Positions 1-7,237 of a stretch of 64,000 nucleotides of DNA are shown one piece after another; position 1 is the first letter of the stretch; the number at the start of each line of letters is the position of its first letter. The notes below the pieces were generated by a model. It had not been told where the DNA came from. It ran no database searches and was given only the letters and a program-made list of their open reading frames with translations. Source of the DNA: Roseicyclus marinus. GTDB taxonomy: Bacteria > Pseudomonadota > Alphaproteobacteria > Rhodobacterales > Rhodobacteraceae. The stretch lies in NCBI RefSeq assembly GCF_036322625.1, contig NZ_AP027266.1, forward strand, positions 3,227,001 to 3,291,000, given 5' to 3'. A program made the position numbers and the translations under genes.

Positions 1-504
1 GAGATCGGGATGCCGATCATCATCTACAACATCCCGCCCCGGTCGGTCGTGGACATGCTGCCCGCGACGATGGGCGAATTGGCCAAGCTGCCCAATATCG
101 TGGGCGTGAAGGATGCGACCGGCGATCTGAGCCGCGTGCCCAAGCAGCGCATGACCTGTGGGACGGATTTCGTGCAGCTGTCGGGCGAGGATGCGACGGC
201 CGTGGGCTTCAACGCGCAGGGCGGCGTCGGCTGCATCAGCGTGACGGCGAATGTGGCGCCAAGGCTTTGCGCCGAGATGCAGGCGGCGACGCTGGCCGGC
301 GATTACGCGGCGGCCCTGGCCTATCAGGACAAGCTGATGCCGCTCCACGAGGCGATTTTCACCGAACCGGGCGTCTGCGGGGCGAAATACGGCCTGTCGC
401 TTTTGGGGCGCTGTTCGGAAGAGGTGCGGCTGCCGCTGACCGGCCTGTCGGAGGCGACCAAGGCGCAGATGGCGGCGGCGATGCGGCACGCGGGCATCTT
501 GTGA
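1..504 (+). CDS. dapA: 4-hydroxy-tetrahydrodipicolinate synthase, C-terminal part
   Basis: This is the last 167 codons of a DapA-type class I aldolase; the N-terminus lies before the window. The family condenses pyruvate with aspartate semialdehyde in the cytoplasm, the first committed step to lysine and meso-diaminopimelate. The fragment carries the Tyr-Asn-x-Pro-x-Arg segment (YNIPPR) and the Schiff-base lysine in GVKDATGD, codon at 109-111, followed by the GEDA loop. The stop TGA overlaps the GTG start of the next gene (GTGA), so the two are translationally coupled. The family also contains N-acetylneuraminate lyases, but the housekeeping neighbours and the motif set favour DapA. Confidence 0.9.
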   Translation, partial: EIGMPIIIYNIPPRSVVDMLPATMGELAKLPNIVGVKDATGDLSRVPKQRMTCGTDFVQLSGEDATAVGFNAQGGVGCISVTANVAPRLCAEMQAATLAGDYAAALAYQDKLMPLHEAIFTEPGVCGAKYGLSLLGRCSEEVRLPLTGLSEATKAQMAAAMRHAGIL

Positions 505-983
505 GGCGGGAGGGCGAGATCGCCCTGCCCTTCGACCCCGCCACGCGCGCCGAGGCGGGGATCACCTTTGTCGGGCGCATCCGGTCGCCCTGGGGCAAGG
601 GCACCGCGCCCAAGAACCTGCGGCTGGCGCGAGAGACGGGACAGGGCGCGCGGGTGGAGCTGGACCCCGTCTATGCGCCCGCGCTGACCGGGTTGCGGGT
701 GGGACAGGCGATCCAGCTCTTGTATTGGGTGGACCGGGGCGAGCGCGACCTGTTGATCCAGAACCCCCACCATGACCGGGGGATCAAGGGAACCTTTGCG
801 CTGCGCAGCCCCGTCAGGCCCAATCCCATTGCGTTGGGAACTGTCGTGATCACCTCGATCGACATGGAAGCGGGGGTTTTGGGCATCGATGCGACGGATG
901 CCTGGGACGGGACGCCGGTGCTGGACATCAAGCCGTGGTTCGACAGCGTGGATGTGCCGCCGGGCTGGCACCCGGAGCGCTGA
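501..983 (+). CDS. tRNA N6-threonylcarbamoyladenosine methyltransferase, TrmO/TsaA family
   Basis: 160-residue protein of the TsaA/TrmO (YaeB) beta-barrel family, which methylates t6A37 in some tRNAs using S-adenosylmethionine. Family hallmarks visible are GRIRSPW near residue 25, the [11 protein letters not shown] segment and [12 protein letters not shown] near residue 105, the most conserved block of the family. The GTG start at 501 is chosen because it overlaps the dapA stop by four bases and gives the usual domain length; a longer upstream frame would lie inside dapA. It lacks the C-terminal extension of the E. coli protein, as many alphaproteobacterial members do. The methyltransferase role is inferred from family membership. 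Confidence 0.82.
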   Translation: MRREGEIALPFDPATRAEAGITFVGRIRSPWGKGTAPKNLRLARETGQGARVELDPVYAPALTGLRVGQAIQLLYWVDRGERDLLIQNPHHDRGIKGTFALRSPVRPNPIALGTVVITSIDMEAGVLGIDATDAWDGTPVLDIKPWFDSVDVPPGWHPER

Positions 984-1000
984 CCGCCTATATCGGCGCA

Positions 1001-1474
1001 ATGGCCAAGGACAGCGACAACAAGAACTACAAGGTGATCGCCGAGAACCGGCGGGCGCGGTTCGATTACGCGATCGAGGAAGATCTGGAAGTCGGGATCG
1101 TGCTGACCGGGTCGGAGGTGAAGAGCCTGCGGGTGAACAGCGCCAATATCGCCGAAAGCTACGCGGCGGTGGAGGGCGGGGAATTGTGGCTGGTGAACGG
1201 CTATATCGCGCCCTATGCGCAGGCCAAGACCTGGGGCCACGAGGAACGGCGGCGGCGCAAGCTGTTGGCCAGCCGCCGCGAATTGGCGCGGATGTGGAGC
1301 GCGACCCAGCGCGAGGGCATGACGCTGGTGCCCATCGTCATGTATTTCAACCACAAGGGCCTGGTGAAGCTGAAGCTCGGCATCGCCAAGGGCAAGAAGC
1401 TGGCCGACAAGCGCGAGACGAGCGCCAAGCGCGACTGGCAGCGGCAGAAGGCGCGTCTGTTGAAGCAGAATTGA
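1001..1474 (+). CDS. smpB: SsrA-binding protein SmpB
   Basis: 157-residue SmpB, the tmRNA partner that brings SsrA into stalled ribosomes for trans-translation. The start ATG at 1001 opens [12 protein letters not shown]. The conserved core follows: [25 protein letters not shown], the [17 protein letters not shown] block, and a basic C-terminal tail ([10 protein letters not shown] to LLKQN) that in the family folds into the mRNA channel. A longer in-frame upstream ATG at 935 would overlap the preceding gene and is not supported. It follows the TrmO-like gene by 17 bases, so co-transcription from dapA is likely. A second, tmRNA-independent rescue factor (arfB) lies 3.8 kb downstream. Confidence 0.97.
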   Translation: MAKDSDNKNYKVIAENRRARFDYAIEEDLEVGIVLTGSEVKSLRVNSANIAESYAAVEGGELWLVNGYIAPYAQAKTWGHEERRRRKLLASRRELARMWSATQREGMTLVPIVMYFNHKGLVKLKLGIAKGKKLADKRETSAKRDWQRQKARLLKQN

Positions 1475-1531
1475 GGCGGGCGCCTCTTTGGGCCTTTGGC
1501 CCGCATCGGCGGGGTCATGAACGCCTCCGGC

Positions 1532-1560
1532 GAGAGTTTTTTGCCAAGATGAAGGGGAGG
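1532..1560 (+). repeat. Dispersed intergenic repeat, copy 1 (AGAGTTTT...CCAAGATGAA)
   Basis: A short segment between smpB and the sulfurtransferase reads AGAGTTTTTTGCCAAGATGA followed by a G-rich run. A near-identical segment occurs at 25085-25113. Both copies sit directly in front of a start region and follow GC-rich, hairpin-prone sequence. I infer a dispersed intergenic element of this genome. It contains an ATG in AAGATGA but no sensible reading frame. Confidence 0.55.
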
Positions 1561-1648
1561 GTCCGCGATGCCCCGGCGCTTGCGCGGCGGGCGCGGGGCA
1601 AGTAGGGCTAGGCGTCGGAACGATGCCTTTTGCGCGGAGGGCCCTGTC

Positions 1649-2500
1649 ATGGCCGCTGACGACCCAAAGACGCTTGTCTCGACCGAATGGCTGGAGGCGC
1701 ATCTGGAAGACCCGGATCTGCGGATCCTCGATGCCACCTATTTCCTGCCGGGCGTCGATCGTGACCCCAAGGCGGAATACGCCGCAGGCCATATTCCCGG
1801 CGCCCGCTATTTCGACATCAACGAGATCGCCGATGCGCGCAGCGCCCTGCCCCATATGGCGGCACCGGTCGAGAAATTCGTGAGCCGGATGCGCGCCATG
1901 GGCGTGGGCGATGGACACCAGGTGGTGGTCTATGACGCGATGGGCCTGTTTTCGGCGGCACGCGTGTGGTGGAATTTCCGCCTGATGGGCAAGACCGATA
2001 TCGCGGTTCTGGATGGCGGCCTGCCCAAGTGGAAGGCCGAGGGCCGCCCGCTGGAGGACATGCCCCCGATCCTGCGCGACCGCCACATCACGGTGCAGCG
2101 GCAGGCGCATCTGGTGAAGGATGTGACGCAGGTCGCCGCCGCCTCGAAGCTGGGGGATTGGCAGATCGTCGATGCGCGGTCCCCCGGACGGTTCCGGGGC
2201 GAAGAGCCGGAGCCGCGCCCGGGGATGCGGTCGGGCCATATCCCGCGGTCGAAGAACGTGCATTACGCGAGCCTGCTCAACGCCGATGGCACGATGAAGG
2301 GCAATGACGAGCTGCGCGCGATTTTCGAGGCCGCGGGTGTCGATGTGGGCAAGCGGACGATCACCACCTGCGGGTCGGGCGTGACGGCGGCCATCGTCAT
2401 GCTGGCGCTGCATCGGTTGGGGAATGCCGATGTCTCGCTCTATGACGGGTCGTGGTCGGAATGGGGCCAGTTCGAGCAGCTTCAGGTCGAGACCGGATGA
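1649..2500 (+). CDS. sseA: 3-mercaptopyruvate sulfurtransferase (SseA-type, two rhodanese domains)
   Basis: 283-residue protein with two rhodanese domains. The family transfers sulfur from 3-mercaptopyruvate to acceptors such as thioredoxin or cyanide. The N-terminal domain (about 10-130) has the RILDATYFLPG and GHIPGARYFDI segments but no catalytic cysteine. The C-terminal domain (about 160-283) holds the active loop CGSGVT with the cysteine near residue 241; this CGSGVT form is typical of mercaptopyruvate sulfurtransferases, whereas thiosulfate rhodaneses usually have CRKGVT. The start at 1649 removes an arginine-rich upstream extension that is poor protein sequence. The stop overlaps the next gene's start (ATGA). 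Confidence 0.92.
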   Translation: MAADDPKTLVSTEWLEAHLEDPDLRILDATYFLPGVDRDPKAEYAAGHIPGARYFDINEIADARSALPHMAAPVEKFVSRMRAMGVGDGHQVVVYDAMGLFSAARVWWNFRLMGKTDIAVLDGGLPKWKAEGRPLEDMPPILRDRHITVQRQAHLVKDVTQVAAASKLGDWQIVDARSPGRFRGEEPEPRPGMRSGHIPRSKNVHYASLLNADGTMKGNDELRAIFEAAGVDVGKRTITTCGSGVTAAIVMLALHRLGNADVSLYDGSWSEWGQFEQLQVETG

Positions 2501-3063
2501 GCCTGATCCCGGCGGGAACCGAGGTTTCCTACACGATCACCTATCTGCAGATGGATGCGCGGCCCGACTGGAGCGCGCCGCGTCTGCCCGAGCATATCCG
2601 GTTGGAACGCGCCATCGATCCGCCGGTCTGGTATTTCCTGACGCTCTATGACGCGGTGGGCCGCGATTACGAATGGCAGGATCGGTTCGACGAGGCCGAG
2701 ACGGACCCGGCGGCCCTGCAGGCCTTTGTCCGCGATCCGGAGGTCGTGATCTGGACCGCGATGGGCCATGGATGGCCGCAGGGGTTCTTCATGCTGGATT
2801 GGCGGCAGGAAGGCGTCTGCGATCTGGCCTATTTCGGGTTGGTGCCGCAGGCGGTCGGACAGGGCTGGGGCAAGGCACTGCTGCAAACCGCGATCACGAC
2901 GGGTTGGGCGCGGGAGGGTGTTGCGCGCATGACGGTGAACACCTGCACGCTGGACCATCCGCGCGCGCTGACCATGTACCAGAAGCTGGGCTTTCGACCC
3001 GTGGCGCGCGAGGAGCGGCGGCGCGTTCTGGTGCATGATCGCGATCCGTCGCTGTTTTCCTGA
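2497..3063 (+). CDS. GNAT-family N-acetyltransferase
   Basis: 188-residue GCN5-related acetyltransferase. The C-terminal half shows the acetyl-CoA binding signature: a beta strand CDLAYFGLVP, then the Q-x-x-G-x-G/A loop as QAVGQGWGKALL (near residue 127), the TVNTC strand and ALTMYQKLGFRPV, the classic terminal motif. The first 60 residues are a family-specific extension. The start ATG at 2497 overlaps the sseA stop by four bases. The substrate cannot be read from sequence; small-molecule or protein N-acetylation are both possible. The coupling to sseA suggests co-expression but not a defined joint pathway. Confidence 0.85.
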   Translation: MSLIPAGTEVSYTITYLQMDARPDWSAPRLPEHIRLERAIDPPVWYFLTLYDAVGRDYEWQDRFDEAETDPAALQAFVRDPEVVIWTAMGHGWPQGFFMLDWRQEGVCDLAYFGLVPQAVGQGWGKALLQTAITTGWAREGVARMTVNTCTLDHPRALTMYQKLGFRPVAREERRRVLVHDRDPSLFS

Positions 3064-3074
3064 AAGAGCCTTCC

Positions 3075-4250
3075 ATGTTCGAAACCGTGACGCCCCCCGA
3101 ACCCGACAAGATCATCCGGCTGATGGGGATGTTCGCCGCCGACCCGAGGGTCGACAAGGTGGATCTGGGTGTGGGCGTCTATCGCTCGCCCGAGGGGAAA
3201 ACGCCCGTGATGGCGGCGGTGAAGGCGGCCGAGCGCGCGATCTGGGAGCGGCAGGAGAGCAAGGGCTATGTCGGCCTGCGCGGCGATCCGGGCTTCATCG
3301 AGGCGATGCGGCGCCTGATCCTTGGCGATGCGGTGCCGGAGGCGCGGGTCGCGGGCGCGGGCACGCCGGGCGGCACGGCTGCGGTGCGGCAGGTGCTGGA
3401 GAGCGTGCACCGTTTGCAGCCCGGGGCGACGGTGTGGATCAGCGATCCGACATGGCCCAATCATCCCGCGATCATCGATCACCTGGGCCAGAAGCGGCGG
3501 AGCTATCGCTATTACGATGCGGCCAGCGGGTCGCTGGACCGGGAGGGGATGCTTGCCGATCTGGCGGAGGCGCGGCGCGGCGATCTGATCTTGCTGCATG
3601 GCTGTTGCCACAATCCGACGGGCGTCGATCCGGCTTTGGCGGATTGGCGCGCCTTGGCCGATCTTTGTGCGAGGACGGGGGCCATTCCCTTTGTCGATAT
3701 GGCGTACCAAGGGTTTGGCGACGGGTTGGAGGCGGATGCGGCGGGGGTTCGGCTATTGGCCGAAGCGCTGCCGGAGGTGTTTGTCGCGGCGAGTTGTTCC
3801 AAGAATTTCGGGCTGTACCGGGAACGTGTCGGCGTTGTCCTGATCGTGACGGAGGCCAAGGCGGCGGCGGAGGGGGTTCTGGCGGGGATGAACCGGCAGA
3901 ATTTTGCCTTTCCGCCGGATCATGGCGCGCGGGTGGTGCAAGATATCTTGTCGGATCAAACCCTTGGCGATGCGTGGCGGGCGGAGCTGGAGGGGATGCG
4001 CGAGGTCATGGCCGGCAACCGGCGGGCCTTGGCGCAGGCGCTGCGGGGGGCGACAGGATCGGACCGGTTCGGGTTCCTGGCGGCGCATCGGGGGATGTTT
4101 TCGCTGATCGGGGCGAGCCCGGAACAGGTTGATATCCTGAGGGAAAAGCACGGCATTTACCTGGTCGGGGACGGGCGGATGAATGTCGCGGGGCTGACGG
4201 CGGCGGCGATCCCGCGGGTTGCGGCGGCGCTGGCCGAGGTGCTTGCGTAA
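3075..4250 (+). CDS. Aromatic amino acid / aspartate aminotransferase (class I)
   Basis: 391-residue PLP enzyme of aminotransferase subgroup I-alpha, the AspC/TyrB branch that interconverts aspartate or aromatic amino acids with 2-oxoacids. Visible landmarks are LGVGVY near residue 33, GGTAAVRQVL, SDPTWPNH (substrate-side tryptophan), HGCCHNPTGVD, VDMAYQGFGDG (cofactor Asp and Tyr), and SCSKNFGLYRERVG with the Schiff-base lysine near residue 245. Length matches the family. It starts 11 bases after the GNAT stop and is probably in the same operon. The sequence alone does not separate aspartate from tyrosine/phenylalanine preference. Confidence 0.9.
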   Translation: MFETVTPPEPDKIIRLMGMFAADPRVDKVDLGVGVYRSPEGKTPVMAAVKAAERAIWERQESKGYVGLRGDPGFIEAMRRLILGDAVPEARVAGAGTPGGTAAVRQVLESVHRLQPGATVWISDPTWPNHPAIIDHLGQKRRSYRYYDAASGSLDREGMLADLAEARRGDLILLHGCCHNPTGVDPALADWRALADLCARTGAIPFVDMAYQGFGDGLEADAAGVRLLAEALPEVFVAASCSKNFGLYRERVGVVLIVTEAKAAAEGVLAGMNRQNFAFPPDHGARVVQDILSDQTLGDAWRAELEGMREVMAGNRRALAQALRGATGSDRFGFLAAHRGMFSLIGASPEQVDILREKHGIYLVGDGRMNVAGLTAAAIPRVAAALAEVLA

Positions 4251-4329
4251 ATCCGGTTTGGGGTGTAGGGGGCGGCTCTGCCCTTTTGGGGCCAAGTCTC
4301 CGACCACCTTGTAAAAACGGAAATACATC

Positions 4330-4953
4330 ATGAATACCAAGTACTTGCCGGGCATCCTGGCGATGGCTGCCGTTGTCCTGGCCTCGAATATCCTCGTTCA
4401 ATTCCTGTTCGGGAATTGGCTGACATGGGGCGCGTTCACCTATCCTTTGGCCTTTCTCGTCACCGATGTGATGAACCGGGTTTACGGCGTGCAGGCCGCG
4501 CGGCGCGTTGTTTTTGTTGGGTTTTTGGTCGGCGTCGGATGCTCGCTGATCGGCACGCAGATCATGGGCGAGTTCGGGCCGCTGGTCACGTTGCGCATCG
4601 CCGTGGGATCGGGGATCGCGTTTTTGACCGCGCAGCTCCTGGACGTGGCGATCTTCGACCGGCTCAGGAACGGGGCCTGGTGGCAAGCGCCTGTTTTTTC
4701 GAGCATAATCGGCTCGTCCATCGATACGGCGCTGTTTTTCTCCATCGCCTTTAGCGGAACGTTAACGTGGCTCGAGCCCGGTAACGATGTGTCCTGGGCG
4801 GGGGAGATGGTGCCGCTGTTGGGCTGGGGTCCTGTCGCGCCCTTGTGGGTGTCGCTGGCGGTGGCGGATTGGGGCGTCAAGCTGGCCATCGCCATGGTCG
4901 CGCTGATCCCGTTCCGGTTGCTCACGCGGAAATTCGTGGCACAGGTTGCGTGA
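4330..4953 (+). CDS. Queuosine precursor transporter family protein (VUT/YhhQ)
   Basis: 207-residue inner-membrane protein of the VUT family; E. coli YhhQ of this family imports queuosine precursors used in tRNA modification. About six hydrophobic segments are visible, beginning with YLPGILAMAAVVLASNILVQ at residues 5-24. Family-typical features include TYPLAFLVTDVMNRVYG near residue 39, with its charged Asp-Asn-Arg group inside the membrane region, and FSSIIGSSIDTALFFSIAF near 120. The 79 bases upstream contain no riboswitch I can support. No tgt, queA or other queuosine genes are in the window. Confidence 0.82.
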   Translation: MNTKYLPGILAMAAVVLASNILVQFLFGNWLTWGAFTYPLAFLVTDVMNRVYGVQAARRVVFVGFLVGVGCSLIGTQIMGEFGPLVTLRIAVGSGIAFLTAQLLDVAIFDRLRNGAWWQAPVFSSIIGSSIDTALFFSIAFSGTLTWLEPGNDVSWAGEMVPLLGWGPVAPLWVSLAVADWGVKLAIAMVALIPFRLLTRKFVAQVA

Positions 4954-4959
4954 ATTGTT

Positions 4960-4965
4960 TTGACA
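4960..4965 (+). promoter_or_regulatory. Candidate -35 element (TTGACA) for the small RNA at 4990-5180
   Basis: A perfect TTGACA lies 7 bases after the stop of the transporter gene. The corresponding -10 region (about 4982-4988) is weak, reading close to CAGGCT, which is not unusual for GC-rich alphaproteobacteria. It would start a transcript near 4993-4998, just ahead of the extended Shine-Dalgarno. This is inference from position and the -35 match only. Confidence 0.4.
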
Positions 4966-5023
4966 ACCGCAAAATCTGTGGCAGGCTGGACGTAACAGCA
5001 ACCAAGCGAAAGGAGGTGATCCA

Positions 5024-5080
5024 GTGTCTAGAAGGGTATTGGAGAACGGTGTCGGGACAGCTTGGGAGGTGCGCGCCTGA
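5024..5080 (+). CDS. Candidate 18-residue peptide or leader ORF
   Basis: Reading from GTG at 5024 gives MSRRVLENGVGTAWEVRA and a TGA at 5078-5080. It is preceded by an almost maximal Shine-Dalgarno whose GGAGG ends seven bases before the start codon. The peptide is too short for domain assignment and I recognise no family. It may be a translated leader that senses ribosome availability, a small protein, or only a by-product of an RNA that binds 16S rRNA. The overlapping frame without a start codon continues through from the transporter side to 5096. Conservation of the peptide at codon level would be the deciding evidence. Confidence 0.4.
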   Translation: MSRRVLENGVGTAWEVRA

Positions 5081-5150
5081 GGCAATCCTCGGGTGAATTC
5101 GCCCTTGCAAGGTTGGTTAAGTCCTAACCGGACCGCCTCCTGATCTTTCG

Positions 5151-5180
5151 AAAGGGCCGCCCCTTGGGGTGGCCCTTTTT
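5151..5180 (+). terminator. Strong intrinsic terminator
   Basis: AAGGGCCGCCCC pairs with GGGGTGGCCCTT across a TT loop, a 12-pair stem with one G-U pair, followed by a run of T. It ends the candidate small RNA and separates it from arfB. Confidence 0.85.
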
Positions 5181-5261
5181 CGTTGGCCGGAGCCCTGCAT
5201 AGGGTTTCCGTCGTGACACGGTAGTGATTGTGTAGGGCATCCGTAGCTACAGGCGCCCGAC

Positions 5262-5681
5262 ATGCCGCTGAGCATCACAGACACGATCACGCTGGCCGAT
5301 TGGGAGATGACGGAGAGCTTTACCCGCTCCTCCGGGCCCGGTGGGCAGAACGTGAACAAGGTGTCGACAGCGGTCGAATTGCGGTTCGAGGCGGAACGGT
5401 CCCCGCATCTGCCCGATCCGGTCAAACGGCGGCTCAGGCGGCTGGCCGGGCGGCGCTGGACCAAGGAGGGGGCGGTGGTGATCCAGGTGGAGGAGACCCG
5501 GTCCCAGGCCCGCAACCGGGAGATCGCGCGGGAGCGGTTGGCCGAGCTGGTGCGCGCGGCGCTGGTCGCGCCCAAGGTGCGGCGGGCGACGCGGCCGACC
5601 AAGGGGTCGGTGGAACGGCGGATCAAGGCGAAAAAGGTGCGCGGCGAGGTGAAGGCGGGGCGGGGGAAGGTGGAGGAGTAG
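5262..5681 (+). CDS. arfB: Alternative ribosome-rescue factor / peptidyl-tRNA hydrolase ArfB
   Basis: 139-residue ArfB (YaeJ/ICT1) protein. It has the release-factor GGQ motif at residues 27-29 in SSGPGGQNVNKV, the catalytic element that hydrolyses peptidyl-tRNA, and a long basic C-terminal tail (KVRRATRPTKGSVERRIKAKK...) that in the family inserts into the empty mRNA channel of stalled ribosomes. Length and layout match ArfB rather than a full release factor, which would have codon-recognition domains. It acts without tmRNA. Its TAG stop is the first triplet of a palindromic repeat that begins at 5679. Confidence 0.95.
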   Translation: MPLSITDTITLADWEMTESFTRSSGPGGQNVNKVSTAVELRFEAERSPHLPDPVKRRLRRLAGRRWTKEGAVVIQVEETRSQARNREIARERLAELVRAALVAPKVRRATRPTKGSVERRIKAKKVRGEVKAGRGKVEE

Positions 5682-6102
5682 GGTGGGCAATTTGCCCACC
5701 ACGCGCGCGGGTGGTGGACGGTTTTGTGGGCGACGGTTTGGTGGCGGCGGTTTGGTGGCGGGGGTTTGGTGGGCAGGATTGCCCACCCTACGCCGCGAGG
5801 TGGGCCGGGGTTGCGGCGGGCCTTGGCGGGGAGCCATGTGGTGGGCTCAAGCGAGGATGCGGCGGCGGTGACGGTGGTGGGGGGGGGGATGTATCGGGGC
5901 GTGGATGCGGCGGTGTAGGGTGGGCAATTTGCCCACCATGCGCGCGGGTGGTTGGCGGGAATGGTGGGTTGCACCCACCACGCAGCGCGGGTGGTGGGGC
6001 CGGTTTGGTGGGCAGGATTGCCCACCCTACGGTGCCGGGCTGAAGCCCGGCCTACGGGGTGTGGTGTAGAGGCTCACAATGGTGGGGTGGAACCCCACCC
6101 TA
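5679..6102. repeat. Cluster of palindromic intergenic repeats ending in CCTAC
   Basis: This 500-base gap between arfB and the gene at 6188 has no credible gene. It holds several imperfect palindromes of a common style. TAGGGTGGGCAATTTGCCCA begins copies at 5679 and 5916, each continued by a similar GCGCGCGGGTGG tract. GGTGGGCAGGATTGCCCACC occurs at 5768 and 6007, GCCGGGCTGAAGCCCGGC near 6035, and GGTGGGGTGGAACCCCACC near 6080. Most units start with GTAGGG or end with CCCTAC. More members lie at 35493-35587 and 38851-38874. They resemble the REP-like palindromes common in proteobacteria. Spacing is irregular, so this is not a CRISPR. Confidence 0.75.
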
Positions 6103-6187
6103 CGCTTGCTCCTTAAAGTTAGGTAAGTATTTGCTTGAACTTTCATTTATATACGTTTCATCATAATCAGGACGAACTTTCTCACTG

Positions 6188-7237
6188 GTGAGCAGTATGC
6201 GTTTAGTTGGCTTTGATCCCGCCGGAAGGCCAGTACTTTCCCTTCCAATATACTACGATGTACAAGAAAGTAGAGTTCGACTTGATACTTTCATCGGCGT
6301 CGCCAAACAATACGAGATTTTAATTCACATACTTGCTGAGGAGATATTCGGTCAGCAAATAGTTATTCAAGTATATGTCCTTCCACCGGAAGAAGGATCC
6401 TTGCGCCAGGTTCTCGGTGTTGTAGTTGTTGCCGGCATGGGTGGCATATTGGGCACTGGCGGATGGGAGATTGGAAGAGGCTTCATAAACGGACTAACAG
6501 GACAATCCCCTGAAGAATGGTCTCAGCAACTTGGGGAAGAGCTGCGAGAAATGCTTTCTTCCGAAGCGGATGAATCAGCACCCACCCTTCAGCAGGAAGG
6601 ACCAGATTTTGAGCTGCAACAAGTCGTTGAATTAACCTCTGCGGTCGTGGAGGTTGGTCAACATTTTGCCTCAAATACCACGCGCGATTTGGTATCTGCA
6701 GGGATTAACCCGGAGCAGTATGCGGATGCTTTCAATGCAAAAACCAAGTTGTTTCAGCATGTAGAGGTCGATATTCAAATTAATGGCATTGGATTTGGGC
6801 ACGAACGAGAGGCGCCAATAAGAAGGGAAGACTTCGGCAAATATCAAATCCATACCAAGCGCGAAGATGAGCCAGATGAATGGATTCTCGAAACTGTAAC
6901 CTACCGCGTAAGCTCTCCGAATTGGGACCGCTACGACAGCCGTAGAAAGTGGAAGGGCAGAGATCGAGAGGGTGGAGTAGTTTACTTTGTCATCATTGAC
7001 GACGCTTTTTGGGAGCTCGCAAACAGTGGGGGTCTTGATTCAAACGTCATTGATGAGCTCGTTGCGCAAGTTGCAATCAAGGTAACTGACGGAAGAAAGG
7101 GAGAAAGGTATGTTTTGAAGGTCATTCGATTCAACGACAAACCCATATCGAAAGAGCTAAGCCCGACAGAACTTGGTGAGTTTGTAGAAAATAGACGCTC
7201 TCAATCTGGCTTCCATGATCAAGGCAGCTTGCTCTAA
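6188..7237 (+). CDS. Uncharacterised 349-residue protein, AT-richer than its neighbours
   Basis: I do not recognise a named family. The N-terminal 75 residues alternate strands and a helix (RVRLDTFIGVAKQYEILIHI, then IVIQVYVLPPEEGSL), followed by a glycine-rich hydrophobic stretch VVVVAGMGGILGTGGWEIG near residues 80-100 that could be one membrane segment or a buried loop. The middle is acidic; the C-terminal half is mixed alpha/beta with many charged residues. Codon use is clearly less GC-biased than in flanking genes (many AAA, ATT, TTT codons), a sign of recent acquisition. GTG at 6188 or ATG at 6197 could start it. It abuts pncB tail to tail with no gap. Confidence 0.75.
   Translation: MSSMRLVGFDPAGRPVLSLPIYYDVQESRVRLDTFIGVAKQYEILIHILAEEIFGQQIVIQVYVLPPEEGSLRQVLGVVVVAGMGGILGTGGWEIGRGFINGLTGQSPEEWSQQLGEELREMLSSEADESAPTLQQEGPDFELQQVVELTSAVVEVGQHFASNTTRDLVSAGINPEQYADAFNAKTKLFQHVEVDIQINGIGFGHEREAPIRREDFGKYQIHTKREDEPDEWILETVTYRVSSPNWDRYDSRRKWKGRDREGGVVYFVIIDDAFWELANSGGLDSNVIDELVAQVAIKVTDGRKGERYVLKVIRFNDKPISKELSPTELGEFVENRRSQSGFHDQGSLL

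Larger units (their letters stand above)
4990..5180 (+). ncRNA. Candidate structured RNA / riboregulator with extended Shine-Dalgarno
   Basis: A 308-base gap between the transporter and arfB holds what looks like an independent short transcription unit. GAAAGGAGGTGATCCAG at 5008-5024 is complementary over 17 bases to the 3' end of alphaproteobacterial 16S rRNA. Bases 5012-5022 can pair with 5130-5140 (ten pairs of eleven, one G-U, one mismatch), which would hide the ribosome site. Between them lie hairpins at about 5079-5092 (GAGG-CAAT-CCTC), 5094-5107 (around GAATTC) and 5115-5129 (GGTTA/TAACC). A strong terminator closes the unit at 5180. I do not recognise an RNA family; 6S, SRP and tmRNA signatures are not evident. 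Ends are approximate. Confidence 0.5.

Noticed and set aside
4251-4329. Possible preQ1 riboswitch before the queuosine-type transporter
   Set aside because: I could not find the preQ1-I stem with its A-rich tail or a convincing pseudoknot in these 79 bases.
5681-6043. Short open frames in the repeat field downstream of arfB
   Set aside because: They are made of Gly/Trp/Arg-rich translations of GTGG repeats and lack ribosome sites.
5679-6102. CRISPR-like array
   Set aside because: The repeats are palindromic units of different sequence and irregular spacing with no equal spacers and no cas genes.
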